Source of the DNA: Rhizobacter sp.
GTDB taxonomy: Bacteria; Pseudomonadota; Gammaproteobacteria; Burkholderiales; Burkholderiaceae_C
Assembly (NCBI GenBank): GCA_019635355.1
Contig: JAHBZQ010000001.1
Span: 3,224,001-3,288,000, forward strand
Length of the DNA: 64,000 bases
Direction of reading: 5' to 3'
The position numbers and the translations under genes are program-made. The notes below the pieces were generated by a model, which saw only the letters and a program-made list of their open reading frames with translations, did not search any database and was not told the origin of the DNA. Below, one piece after another: positions 24,435-35,696 of the stretch (positions are counted from its first letter, which is position 1; each line of letters starts with the position of its first letter).

Positions 24435-25123
24435 ATCCACGGCTCGTGACGGCATTGCACCACCCGCTGCACGAAGATCCCGGGCAGCATCACCTGCTCG
24501 GGCGCGATGGCACCGAGCGGCACGATCTCTTCCACCTGCACCACCGTCGTCTTCGCGGCGGTGGCCATCACGTGGCCGAAGTTGCGCTCGGCGTTCTTGA
24601 AGACGAGGTTGCCGTGGCGGTCGGCGGCCTGCGCTTTCACGAAGGCGAAGTCGCCGTGCAGCGGGTGTTCGAGCACGTAGCCGATGCCGTCGATCACGCG
24701 TGCCTCCTTGCCTTCGGCGAGCGGCGTGCCATACGACACCGGCGTGAAGAAGGGCCCGATGCCGGCGCCGGCTGCGCGCAGCCGCTCGGCGATGGTGCCC
24801 TGCGGCACGCATTCGAGTTCGACACGCCCCGCGTGGTAGGCCTCGGCCAGCGCCTGCGCACTCGGCCGCGCCGGGTTGGCCGAGCGCGCATACGAGGTGA
24901 TCACCTTGCGCACACGCCCGGCTTCGATCAGCTGGCTCAGGCCCCTGGGCCCATTGCCGCCGTTGTTGTTGACGACCACGAGATCGCGCGCGCCCTGTTC
25001 GAGCAGCGCGCACAGGAGCTCCTGCGGCACGCCCGAGACGCCGAAGCCGCCCACGAGCAGCGTGGCGCCGTCGTGCACGCCGCGCACGGCGTCGGCCAAG
25101 GTGGCGACGGTCTTGTCGAGCAT
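24431..25123 (-). CDS. 3-oxoacid/3-oxoadipate-type CoA-transferase subunit A
   Basis: A 230-residue alpha subunit. Family motifs are LLVGGFGVSGVPQELLCALLEQG, VVNNNGGNGPRG and GTPLAEGKEARVIDGIGYVLEHPLHGDFAFVKA. It resembles ScoA/PcaI/CatI-type subunits. The order A then B with a 4-bp overlap is normal. The preceding gene is the small biotin carrier, 3 bases upstream. The substrate is not decidable; the neighbouring carboxyltransferase suggests a branched or dicarboxylic acid pathway. Confidence 0.92.
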   Translation of the reverse strand: MLDKTVATLADAVRGVHDGATLLVGGFGVSGVPQELLCALLEQGARDLVVVNNNGGNGPRGLSQLIEAGRVRKVITSYARSANPARPSAQALAEAYHAGRVELECVPQGTIAERLRAAGAGIGPFFTPVSYGTPLAEGKEARVIDGIGYVLEHPLHGDFAFVKAQAADRHGNLVFKNAERNFGHVMATAAKTTVVQVEEIVPLGAIAPEQVMLPGIFVQRVVQCRHEPWI

Positions 25124-25126
25124 CGC

Positions 25127-25339
25127 TTACGAGAGCGCGATGACCGCCTGGCCTTCGCTGATCTCGTCGCCCTCGGCCACCAGCACGCGGGCAACGACGC
25201 CGGAAGTCTCGGCTTCGAGCGGGATCTCCATCTTCATCGACTCGATGAGCATCAGCGACATGCTGGGCGTGACGGCATCGCCTTCGGCGACGAGGACCGA
25301 CAGCACGCGGCCGGTGAGGGGGGATTCGATCTGGGGCAT
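25127..25339 (-). CDS. Biotin carboxyl carrier domain protein
   Basis: A 70-residue single biotinyl-lipoyl domain: SPLTGRVLSVLVAEGDAV, then the biotinylation motif ESMKME with the acceptor K36, then GVVARVLVAEGDEISEGQAVI. It carries CO2 between a biotin carboxylase and the carboxyltransferase encoded upstream (25442-26995). No biotin carboxylase gene is present in the operon, so that subunit must be encoded elsewhere. Confidence 0.93.
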   Translation of the reverse strand: MPQIESPLTGRVLSVLVAEGDAVTPSMSLMLIESMKMEIPLEAETSGVVARVLVAEGDEISEGQAVIALS

Positions 25340-25363
25340 GGCAGTGTCTTGAAAGTGGCAGGG

Positions 25364-25430
25364 CCGCTCAGGCTGAGGTATCGAAGCCCGGCACGGTCGG
25401 CGCGGCCCTTCGATACCTCAGGCTGAGCGG
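25364..25430. repeat. REP-like palindrome within the operon
   Basis: Arms 25364-25386 and 25408-25430 are 23-bp inverted repeats with one mismatch (core TGAGGTATCGAAG / CTTCGATACCTCA), separated by 21 bases. The arm sequence is related to the CTGAGC-TTGTCGAAG palindrome at 31067-31133. It lies between the carboxyltransferase and the biotin carrier genes and could stabilise or attenuate the operon mRNA. Confidence 0.8.
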
Positions 25431-25441
25431 GTGGTGCTCGT

Positions 25442-26995
25442 TCACGGGCGGAAGGCGAATCGCGTCACGCCGGCCACGCGCAAGGGCGCCGCGAGGTTGG
25501 CGAACTCGACGGCCAGCTTGCGCGTGTCGGCCGGGTCGACGATGTCTTCGACCACAAAGGCCTCGGCGCTGCGGAAGGGCGAGGTCAGGCCGCGCACTCG
25601 GTCCTCGATCTCGGCGCGCTTGGCCTCGGGGTCGGCGGCGCCTTCGATCTCGGCCTTGTAGGCGACTTCGAGGCCACCCTCGATGGGCAGCGAGCCCCAT
25701 TGCGCCGAGGGCCACGCATAGCGGAAGGCAAAACGCTCCGGGTGCTGGTGCGAGGCCGCGGCCACGCCGAAGGCCTTGCGCAGGATGAAGCTGCACCAGG
25801 GCACCGTCGTCTGCGACAAGGCCGTGAGCGCGCGCACGCCGGCCCGCATCACGCCTTCCTCTTCGGCTTCGAGGCCGATGCGGAAGCCCGGGATGTCGAC
25901 GAAGTTGATGACCGGCAGGTGGAAGAGCTCGGCGAAATCGATGAAGCGGGTGTACTTCTCGGCGCTCAGCCGGTCGAACGCACCGCCGTAGTGATACGGG
26001 TCGCTCGCGATCACCGCCACCGGCCAGCCGTCGAGGCGCGCGAGGCCCGTGGCGATGGCACGGCCCCAGTGGCGGCCGATCTCCATGAAGCTGCCAGCAT
26101 CGACCACCGATTCCACGATGCTGCGCACCTTGTAGACGGCGCGCGGGTTCTTCGGGATCGCGTTGCGCAGCAGGGTGGGATCGCTCGCCTGCTCGCGTCC
26201 CACGTCGCTGCGAGGCGGCAACCCGTGCACCGACGACGGCAGGTAGGAGAGGAAGCGCCGCGCCCGCGCAAAGCCCTCGGCCTCGCTCGCCACCTCGTCG
26301 TCGACGACGCCGTTGCGGGTGTGGATGTGGCTGCCGCCGAGTTCGTTCTTGCCGATCTTCTGGCCGGTGCGCTCCACCACCGGCGGGCCGGCGACGAAGA
26401 CCTGCGAGATGTCTTTCACCATCAACGAGTAGTGCGCCGCCGAGACACGCGCCGCGCCCATGCCGGCCACCGAGCCGAGGCCGAGCGACACCACCGGCAC
26501 GGTGGCCAGGTTGCGCGCGATGTAGGGCCAGGCCTTGAGCTTCGGGAGCAGCGTGTGGCCCTTGAGCTCGATGTTCTTCACCGAGCCGCCACCGCCGGTG
26601 CCGTCGACCAGGCGGATCAGCGGCAGCTTCAGGTCGTGCGCCATCTGCTCGGCGACGATGAGCTTGTCGCCCACCGCGCCATCGTTGGCGCCGCCGCGCA
26701 CGGTGAAGTCGTCACCGACCACCACCACCGACCGCTGCGCCACCTGCGCGCGGCCCATCAGCACGTTGGACGGGGTGAAGTCCTTCAGCTGCCCCCGCTC
26801 GTCGTACTGGCCGCTGCCGGCCAGGCCGCCGACCTCGATGAACGAACCGTCGTCCACGAGCGCCGCGATGCGCTCGCGCACCGGCAGCTTGCCGTTGTCG
26901 CGGTGCCGCTTGAGCTTCTCGTCGCCGCCCATGCGCGCGGCAAGCTGCTGGCGCTTCGCCAGTTCATCGAGTTCGGCCTGCCAGGGAGAGCTCAT
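25442..26995 (-). CDS. Acyl-CoA carboxylase carboxyltransferase subunit
   Basis: A 517-residue biotin-dependent carboxyltransferase (crotonase-like double domain). N-half: RERIAALVDDGSFIEVGGLAG, LVDGTGGGGSVKNIEL, VAGPPVVERTGQKIGKNELGG. C-half: LARLDGWPVAVIASDPYHYGG, LPVINFVDIPGFRIGLEAEEEG, AWPSAQWGSLPIEGG. It resembles propionyl/methylcrotonyl/geranyl-CoA carboxylase beta subunits. The acyl-CoA specificity is unknown. Its ATG overlaps the stop of the Bug binding-protein gene (ATGA). Confidence 0.92.
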   Translation of the reverse strand: MSSPWQAELDELAKRQQLAARMGGDEKLKRHRDNGKLPVRERIAALVDDGSFIEVGGLAGSGQYDERGQLKDFTPSNVLMGRAQVAQRSVVVVGDDFTVRGGANDGAVGDKLIVAEQMAHDLKLPLIRLVDGTGGGGSVKNIELKGHTLLPKLKAWPYIARNLATVPVVSLGLGSVAGMGAARVSAAHYSLMVKDISQVFVAGPPVVERTGQKIGKNELGGSHIHTRNGVVDDEVASEAEGFARARRFLSYLPSSVHGLPPRSDVGREQASDPTLLRNAIPKNPRAVYKVRSIVESVVDAGSFMEIGRHWGRAIATGLARLDGWPVAVIASDPYHYGGAFDRLSAEKYTRFIDFAELFHLPVINFVDIPGFRIGLEAEEEGVMRAGVRALTALSQTTVPWCSFILRKAFGVAAASHQHPERFAFRYAWPSAQWGSLPIEGGLEVAYKAEIEGAADPEAKRAEIEDRVRGLTSPFRSAEAFVVEDIVDPADTRKLAVEFANLAAPLRVAGVTRFAFRP

Positions 26996-27981
26996 TCCTT
27001 CAGCTCGATGTTGGAGCGCTTGATGATCTCGGCGTACTGCGCCGTCTCGCTCTTGATGCGCGCGGCAAAGTCTTTCGGCCCCAGCGCCAGGATGTTCCCC
27101 TGCTGCGCGAGCAGGGCGCGGGTGGCCGGGTCTTCGGTGGCAGCCTTCATCGCATCGGCCAGCACCTTCACCACCGCAGGCGGCGTGTTCGCCGGCACGA
27201 AGGCGCCCACCCAGAACGAGATGTCGTAGCCCGGATAACCCTGCTCGGCGATGCTCGGCACCTCGGGCAGGTCGCGCCAGCGCTGCGCCGACGAGACCGC
27301 GATCGCGCGCAGCTTGCCGGCCTTGATCTGCTGCATCGCGGCCGGGTTGTCGAAGGCGGCGTCGACCTCCTTGCCGAGCAAGGCGAGCTGCGCCGGCGCC
27401 GAGCCCTTGTAGGGCACGTGCGTGATCTTCATGCCCGACTGCTGCGCGAGCAGCTCCATGCTCAGCTGCGTGAGATTGCCGATGCCGGCCGAGCCGTAGG
27501 CGAGCGAATTCGCCTTCGCGGCCTTCACGAAGTCGGGCACGTTCATCACCTTGGCCGTCGTGTCCTTCTCGGGGTTGACGGTCAGGATGAAGGGCACCGA
27601 CACCACCAGCGACACCGGCGCGAGGTCGCGCTCCACGTCGTAGGCCATCTTCTTGCCGTAGAGCAGCGGGTTGACGGTGATGGTGCTGGAGTTGCTCACG
27701 AGCACGGTGTAGCCGTCGGCGGGCGAGCGGGCGAGTTCGCTCGCCGCGAGCATGCCGTTGGCGCCGGTGCGGTTGTCGACGGTGACCGGCTGGCCGAGCT
27801 TCGTCTTCAGGTGCTCGGCCACGATGCGCGCCACGGTGTCGATCGAGCTGCCGGGGCTGAAGCCCACCACGAAGCGGATCGGCTTGGCCGGGTAGCCCTG
27901 CGCCTGCGCGGGGGCGGCACCCACCGCGGCGCACAGCACCGCGGCGAGGCAAAGAGCTCTTCTGGCCTTGCGAGGGGTCAT
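26992..27981 (-). CDS. Bug/TctC-family tripartite tricarboxylate transporter substrate-binding protein
   Basis: A 329-residue periplasmic receptor. A signal peptide (ending AQAQG) is followed by YPAKPIRFVVGFSPGSSIDTVARIVAEHL, the Bug family hallmark. THVPYKGSAPAQLALLGKEVDAAFDN is the second conserved block. These proteins bind carboxylates or aromatic acids. No TctA/TctB membrane genes are adjacent, a common orphan state in Burkholderiales. It leads the catabolic operon and so may bind its growth substrate. The ATG at 27981 has an AGGAGG ribosome-binding site. Confidence 0.93.
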   Translation of the reverse strand: MTPRKARRALCLAAVLCAAVGAAPAQAQGYPAKPIRFVVGFSPGSSIDTVARIVAEHLKTKLGQPVTVDNRTGANGMLAASELARSPADGYTVLVSNSSTITVNPLLYGKKMAYDVERDLAPVSLVVSVPFILTVNPEKDTTAKVMNVPDFVKAAKANSLAYGSAGIGNLTQLSMELLAQQSGMKITHVPYKGSAPAQLALLGKEVDAAFDNPAAMQQIKAGKLRAIAVSSAQRWRDLPEVPSIAEQGYPGYDISFWVGAFVPANTPPAVVKVLADAMKAATEDPATRALLAQQGNILALGPKDFAARIKSETAQYAEIIKRSNIELKE

Positions 27982-28024
27982 CGGTTCGCCTCCTGTGAAT
28001 TCCGGTGGGCCCGGTGAATTCCGC

Positions 28025-28045
28025 GAGTTCTGTTGAATGGAACTC
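28025..28045. promoter_or_regulatory. Dyad in the Bug-operon / IclR intergenic region
   Basis: GAGTTC (28025-28030) and GAACTC (28040-28045) flank nine bases. Next to it, CGGAATTCAC occurs twice as a direct repeat on the minus strand, just upstream of the Bug-protein ribosome-binding site. The location between a divergent IclR-type regulator and the operon makes it a candidate IclR operator. Confidence 0.4.
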
Positions 28046-28214
28046 ATGGTCCGTTTTTTCAGTATCCGAACCAGCCGGCCGGCAGGTCAATAGGGATCAC
28101 CCGAGGAACGGTCGACCCCTTTGCTGCCGCACACTGATGCCACAAAGAGAATCGAAATTCCACTTAGCAGAACACCCTCCGTGCCTCACCACGCGGGTGT
28201 ATTCGGAGGTCTCC

Positions 28215-29024
28215 GTGTCCCATGTCTTGACGCCCCCCACCGCCACCACCCCCGTGGCGCCCGCTCCTGCCGTGCTCGCGCACGACACGCCCACCGTGGC
28301 CCCTCCGCCCTCGGCCCCGGCCGACGGTGTGGCCGCGGTGGACCGTGCGCTGTCGATCGCCACCACGCTGGCCCGCGCCAGCGCGCCGCTCACGCTCGCG
28401 GAACTCGCGCGCCGCACCGGCATGTACAAGAGCACGCTGCTGCGCCTGCTGGCCTCGCTGGCGCGCGCCGGCCTCGTCGTGCACCGCAGCGACAAGCGCT
28501 ACGCACTCGGGCCGCTGGCCTTCCTCTTCGGCCGCTCGTTCGAGCAGACCTACGGGCTCAAGGAGGGCGTGCAACCGGTGCTCGAATGGCTGGTGAGCAA
28601 GGGCACCGAAAGCCCGTCGTTCCACGTGCGGCACGGCAAGGATTCGCGCCTGTGCCTCTTCCGCATCGACTCGGCCCATTCCACGCTCGACCGCGTGCGC
28701 GCCGGCGACGTGCTGCCGCTCAACCGCGGCGCGGCCGGCAAGGTGCTGCAGGCATTTGCCGGTGGCCTCAACGTGGCCGGCGACACGCCGCTCTTGCACA
28801 ACTCCTTCGGCGAGCGTGACCCGCTGTGCGGTGCGGTGGCCGCGCCGGTGTTCGGCCCGGCTGGCATCCTGCTGGGCGCGCTGTCGCTGTCGGGGCCGCT
28901 CGAGCGCTTCTCGGACCTCGCCGTGCAGCGCATGAACTCGCTGCTCTTCACTGCCGCCGAAACCGCCACACGCACGCTGGGCGGCCAGTGGCCGGTGACC
29001 TCGGGGCAACGGCTGGCCGGCTGA
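28215..29024 (+). CDS. IclR-family transcriptional regulator
   Basis: A 269-residue regulator. A Pro/Ala-rich N-terminal tail (about 40 residues) precedes the winged HTH (VDRALSIATTLARASAPLTLAELARRTGMYKSTLLRLLASL, about 45-95, in parts) and the IclR effector domain (VLPLNRGAAGKVLQAFAGG; AAPVFGPAGILLGALSLSGP). The GTG at 28215 is chosen because a GGAGGT ribosome-binding site ends 4 bases upstream. It is divergent from the catabolic operon that starts at 27981 and is probably its regulator. Confidence 0.88.
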   Translation: MSHVLTPPTATTPVAPAPAVLAHDTPTVAPPPSAPADGVAAVDRALSIATTLARASAPLTLAELARRTGMYKSTLLRLLASLARAGLVVHRSDKRYALGPLAFLFGRSFEQTYGLKEGVQPVLEWLVSKGTESPSFHVRHGKDSRLCLFRIDSAHSTLDRVRAGDVLPLNRGAAGKVLQAFAGGLNVAGDTPLLHNSFGERDPLCGAVAAPVFGPAGILLGALSLSGPLERFSDLAVQRMNSLLFTAAETATRTLGGQWPVTSGQRLAG

Positions 29025-29030
29025 GGCCGC

Positions 29031-29819
29031 TCAGGGCGCGGTGACGAAAGCCGTCACCGCCGCCACCACCTCGGGCGCCTGCAGGATGCGCCGGTGGCCA
29101 AGGCCCTCGAGCCGCAGGAACTGCGCCGGCCCGGCCCACTTCGCATGGCTGGCCTCGGCATCGGCGATCGGCACCACACGGTCGTCGGCCGAGTGGGCGA
29201 AGAGCACCGGCTGCTGCAAACCCGCAGCGCGGCGGGGCGTGGAGATCGCGTGCACGTCGACACCCATCTCGCGCAACACCTGCAGCATCTGCTCCGTCTG
29301 CTCGGGTGACAGGCCGGCCTGCGCCGCGAAGCCCTTCGCATACATCGCATAACGCGCCGGCGCCGAGATCAGCGCAAGCCGCTGCGCCGGCAGGCCGAGC
29401 GCCACCGCCTCCACCGTGACCGCCGTGCCGATGGAGTGCGCCACCACCGCGTGCAGCGGGCCCAGCGCGTCCTGAGCTGCGACGAACGCCCGCGCCGAGC
29501 CCGGGATGGAGGTGCGCTCGCCCGCCGAATCGCCGTGCGCCGGCAGGTTGACGGCCATCACCTTGTGGCCGGCCGCCAGCAGCGGCGGCGCAAACGCGGC
29601 GAGGTCGCTGGCCTTGCCGTCCCAGCCATGCAGCAAGAGCACCGCCGGCCCGTCGCCCCACTCGGCCACGGCCAGCGCGCCGCTTGGGCTGTCGATCAGC
29701 CGACGGCGCGCGCCGGGCAGGAAATCAAGCGACGGCGCCTTGGCAAGCGGCGAGGGCGTGAGAAAGGCCAGCGCCGCGCGCGCGATGGCAGGGTCGACGG
29801 TCAAGGTGGTGTCGCTCAT
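29031..29819 (-). CDS. Alpha/beta-fold hydrolase
   Basis: A 262-residue alpha/beta hydrolase. The oxyanion region is LLLHGWDGKASD, the nucleophile motif is AHSIGTA (S in the HSxG elbow, first Gly replaced by Ala), the acid lies in FAHSADDRVVP and the histidine in EGLGHRRIL. No signal peptide. The substrate is unknown. It is divergent from the SDR gene at 29965; a 14-bp perfect palindrome lies 16 bases upstream of its start. Confidence 0.87.
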   Translation of the reverse strand: MSDTTLTVDPAIARAALAFLTPSPLAKAPSLDFLPGARRRLIDSPSGALAVAEWGDGPAVLLLHGWDGKASDLAAFAPPLLAAGHKVMAVNLPAHGDSAGERTSIPGSARAFVAAQDALGPLHAVVAHSIGTAVTVEAVALGLPAQRLALISAPARYAMYAKGFAAQAGLSPEQTEQMLQVLREMGVDVHAISTPRRAAGLQQPVLFAHSADDRVVPIADAEASHAKWAGPAQFLRLEGLGHRRILQAPEVVAAVTAFVTAP

Positions 29820-29834
29820 GGGCTTCTCCTTTAC

Positions 29835-29848
29835 ATGATGATCATCAT
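29835..29848. promoter_or_regulatory. Perfect 14-bp palindrome ATGATGATCATCAT
   Basis: An exact palindrome immediately upstream of the hydrolase ATG, in an AT-rich patch with outer TTTA/TAAA half-sites. It looks like a repressor site of TetR or MarR type. No such regulator is adjacent. Confidence 0.45.
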
Positions 29849-29964
29849 ACTAAAGCAGAACGGCGTCGCCTGCACGACACCCTTGCCTCGGGATCGCACC
29901 GGGGCCGGGTGGCCGCGCCTGCGCCTATGCTTGGCGATTTGGAAACATCGGTACGGAGCACCCC

Positions 29965-30750
29965 ATGAAACGTCTTGAAGGCAAATCCGCCGTCGTCACC
30001 GGCGCCGCCAGCGGCATCGGCCGCGCCACCGCCAAGCTTTTTGCCGAGCAGGGCGCCAAGGTGGTCGCTGTCGACCGCGCCCCTGAAGTCGAGGCCACCG
30101 TCGCCGACATCCGCGCGGCCGGCGGCACCGCCCTCGCGCTCGTGCGCGACACCTCGCAGGAGGAGGCGGTCGCCGACTACATCGAAACCGCAGTACGCCA
30201 GCACGGCGGGCTCGACGTGTGTTTCGCCAACGCCGGCGTGAGCGGCGGCATGCGCGCCTTCGACGAGTGGACGGTGGAGGAATGGAACCGCATCCTCTCG
30301 ATCAACCTGGTCGGGACGTTTCTCGCGATCAAGTACGCCACCCGCGTGATGGTGCCGGCCGGGCACGGCTCGATCATCTGCACCGCGTCGGTGGCCGGGC
30401 TGCGCTCCGGGGCGGGCGGGCCGCCGTACAGCGCCAGCAAGGCGGGCGTGATCAGCCTGGTGCAGACGAGTGCGAACCAGTTTGGCGGCACCGGGGTGCG
30501 GATCAATGCGATCTGCCCGGGGTTGATCGAGACCGGGATGACGAAGCCGGTGTTCGAGCGGGCGCGCGAGCGGGGGACCGAGAACAAGATCGGGCAGCTG
30601 AACCCGCTGCGGCGTGGGGGCTTGCCACATGAGATTGCGTATGCGGCGCTGTTTCTGGTGAGCGATGAGGCGTCTTATGTGAATGGGCAGGCGATTCCGG
30701 TGGATGGGGGGTTGTCGTCTTCGTTGCCGGTGGTGCCGCCTCGGATGTGA
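29965..30750 (+). CDS. SDR-family NAD(P)-dependent oxidoreductase
   Basis: A 261-residue classical SDR. VVTGAASGIGRATAKLF (residues 9-25) binds the cofactor, D36 in VVAVDRA suggests NAD preference, FANAG is the structural motif, and S-Y-K lies in CTASVAGLRSGAGGPPYSASKAG. The C-terminus is ASYVNGQAIPVDGGLSSS. It is monocistronic and divergent from the alpha/beta hydrolase, with a strong hairpin 45 bases after the stop. Confidence 0.9.
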   Translation: MKRLEGKSAVVTGAASGIGRATAKLFAEQGAKVVAVDRAPEVEATVADIRAAGGTALALVRDTSQEEAVADYIETAVRQHGGLDVCFANAGVSGGMRAFDEWTVEEWNRILSINLVGTFLAIKYATRVMVPAGHGSIICTASVAGLRSGAGGPPYSASKAGVISLVQTSANQFGGTGVRINAICPGLIETGMTKPVFERARERGTENKIGQLNPLRRGGLPHEIAYAALFLVSDEASYVNGQAIPVDGGLSSSLPVVPPRM

Positions 30751-30794
30751 ATTTCACTGCGTGGCTGCTTGCCGGGTCTCGCCCCGGCGGGCGA

Positions 30795-30826
30795 GTTACT
30801 TCTTTTGCTTCGCCAAAAGAAGTAAC
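30795..30826 (+). terminator. Hairpin after the SDR gene, in the left repeat arm
   Basis: GTTACTTCTTTTG (30795-30807) and CAAAAGAAGTAAC (30814-30826) form a perfect 13-bp stem with the loop CTTCGC. It probably terminates the SDR transcript; this stem is a regular part of the repeat. Confidence 0.6.
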
Positions 30827-31066
30827 CAAGAAAAGGCGACCCGACGGTGGCGGTCCGGCCGGAGGCCGGACTGCTCTGCGGTGCTCGGGCTCGAGGGGCC
30901 GCGCCGAACTCACTTCGCGCCCGCAGGGCGCTACGTTCAGACAGGCGGCGCGAAGTCAGTTGTTGATGCGCGCTGACGCGCGCGCCCCTCAAGCCCTGCG
31001 CTCCTCGACGCCACCCACGGGAAGCGGTGCGATACGGCTCGCTTCGCATCGCCTCATTCCCCACCC

Positions 31067-31133
31067 CCGTTCGCCCTGAGCTTGTCGAAGGGCCGGTGCC
31101 ATGCGCTGGCTTCGACAGGCTCAGCCCGAACGG
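31067..31133. repeat. REP-like palindrome (CTGAGC-TTGTCGAAG family)
   Basis: Arms 31067-31090 (CCGTTCGCCCTGAGC, then TTGTCGAAG) and 31110-31133 are inverted with three mismatches over 24 bp, separated by 19 bases. It is related to the arms at 25364-25430. It lies at the centre of the giant palindrome. Confidence 0.85.
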
Positions 31134-31409
31134 TGAGGGAGGTGAGGGTGATCCAGCACGAGGCGAAGCGAGCCGAGAGTACGAGGCCAGCGAAGCTGGC
31201 GAGGGTTTCCCGGGGCCCTTGAGAGCCGTCGAGCAGCGCAGGGCTTTGTGGGGCGCGCGTCAGCGCGCTTTGTGAACTGACTTCGGGCAGCTGTTTGAGC
31301 GCAGCGGCCAACGGCCGCGTAGCGAGTTCTGCCCGACCCACAAAGACCGAGCAGCGCAGAGCAGTCGGCCCTAGGCCGACCGGCGAACGGGGTGCCCTTT
31401 CTTTTGGTT

Positions 31410-31437
31410 CCTTTTCTTTGGGCAAGCAAAGAAAAGG
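31410..31437 (-). terminator. Hairpin after the hybrid kinase gene, in the right repeat arm
   Basis: CCTTTTCTTTG (31410-31420) and CAAAGAAAAGG (31427-31437) form an 11-bp stem with a 6-base loop, 52 bases beyond the stop of the minus-strand kinase gene. It is the counterpart of the stem at 30795-30826. Confidence 0.6.
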
Positions 31438-31489
31438 GACTCGCCTGCCGGGGCGAAATCCCGGCAAAGCCGCCACGCAGTGAACCCCT

Positions 31490-34735
<3,246 letters not shown>

Positions 34736-34812
34736 GCGGCAGCCTGGGCACGCTCAGGCGCCACGGCCAGCCGCAAGTGTCCCGCGCTCTGCACGGGCGT
34801 GCGATGGGTGGT

Positions 34813-35658
34813 TTACCCGGCTGCGGAGGATGACCGTGCGGCATTTAACGCCGCACGCGTCTGCACCGCCACGGCCCGCGCGGCGCTCGCGAAGTCGTCG
34901 CCCGACGAGGCGTAGAGCACCGCCCGCGAGGAGTTGACGACGATGGTGCCGCCGGGCTTGAAGCCGGCCTTCACCGTGGCCACGGCATCACCGCCTTGCG
35001 CGCCGACCCCGGGGATCAGCAGCGGCAGCGTGGGCGCGAGTTCGCGCACGCGGGCGATCTCGCTGGGGAAGGTCGCGCCCACCACCAGGCCGAGCTGGCC
35101 GGTGGTGTTCCACGGGCCTTGTGCGAGCTTGGCGACGTGCTCGTACAGCAGGTCGCCCGCTTTTCCATCTGAGCTCGCCAACTTCTGCGCCTGCAGGTCG
35201 GAGCCGCCGGGGTTGGACGTGCGGCACAGGAGGATCAGCCCCTTGCCGCTGTAGCGCAGCCAAGGCTCGAGGGAGTCGAAGCCCATGAAGGGCGAGAGCG
35301 TGACGGCATCGGCCTGGTAGCGCTCGAAGGCTTCGCGTGCGTACTGCTCGGCGGTGGAGCCGATGTCGCCGCGCTTGGCATCAAGGATCACCGGCACGCC
35401 AGGCGCCACGCGCTTGATGTGGGCCATCAGGCGCTCGAGCTGGTCTTCGGCGCGGTTGCCGGCGAAGTAGGCGATCTGCGGCTTGAAGGCGCAGGCCAGG
35501 TCTTTGGTCGCATCGACGATCGCGGCGCAGAAGTCGTAGATGCGACCGGGGTCGCCCTTCCACTTGGTGGGGAACTTGCCCGGCTCGGGGTCGAGGCCCA
35601 CGCAGAGCAGGGAATCGTTGCCACGCTGAGCGGCGGCGAGCTGGTCGGTGAATTTCAT
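34813..35658 (-). CDS. pyrF: Orotidine 5'-phosphate decarboxylase
   Basis: A 281-residue PyrF of the long (type 2, mycobacterial-like) class. It decarboxylates OMP to UMP in pyrimidine biosynthesis. The active-site Lys-Asp set is in ILDAKRGDIGSTAEQYA (K95, D98). LLCVGLDPEPGKFP at the N-terminus and IPGVGAQGGDAVATVKAG in the phosphate-binding part are typical. It is a stand-alone gene in the cytoplasmic housekeeping set. Confidence 0.97.
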   Translation of the reverse strand: MKFTDQLAAAQRGNDSLLCVGLDPEPGKFPTKWKGDPGRIYDFCAAIVDATKDLACAFKPQIAYFAGNRAEDQLERLMAHIKRVAPGVPVILDAKRGDIGSTAEQYAREAFERYQADAVTLSPFMGFDSLEPWLRYSGKGLILLCRTSNPGGSDLQAQKLASSDGKAGDLLYEHVAKLAQGPWNTTGQLGLVVGATFPSEIARVRELAPTLPLLIPGVGAQGGDAVATVKAGFKPGGTIVVNSSRAVLYASSGDDFASAARAVAVQTRAALNAARSSSAAG

Positions 35659-35696
35659 GAGGAGCGGATTTTAGGGAGCGGAGCGGACGGTCGACA

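Larger units (their letters stand above)
30753..31484. repeat. Giant imperfect palindrome made of two inverted copies of an extragenic repeat
   Basis: There is no gene in this 739-base interval. Reading 30753-31055 forward and 31484-31150 in reverse gives clearly homologous sequences. Both begin TTCACTGCGTGGC, continue through CGCCCCGGC-GGCGAGT, a hairpin, CTGCTCTGCG, GAAGTCAGTT and GCGCGCTGACGCGCGC, and end CGGCTCGCTTCGC. The two arms have diverged by substitutions and small indels. A REP palindrome lies in the centre. Short open frames here are conserved-repeat artefacts, not genes. Confidence 0.85.
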
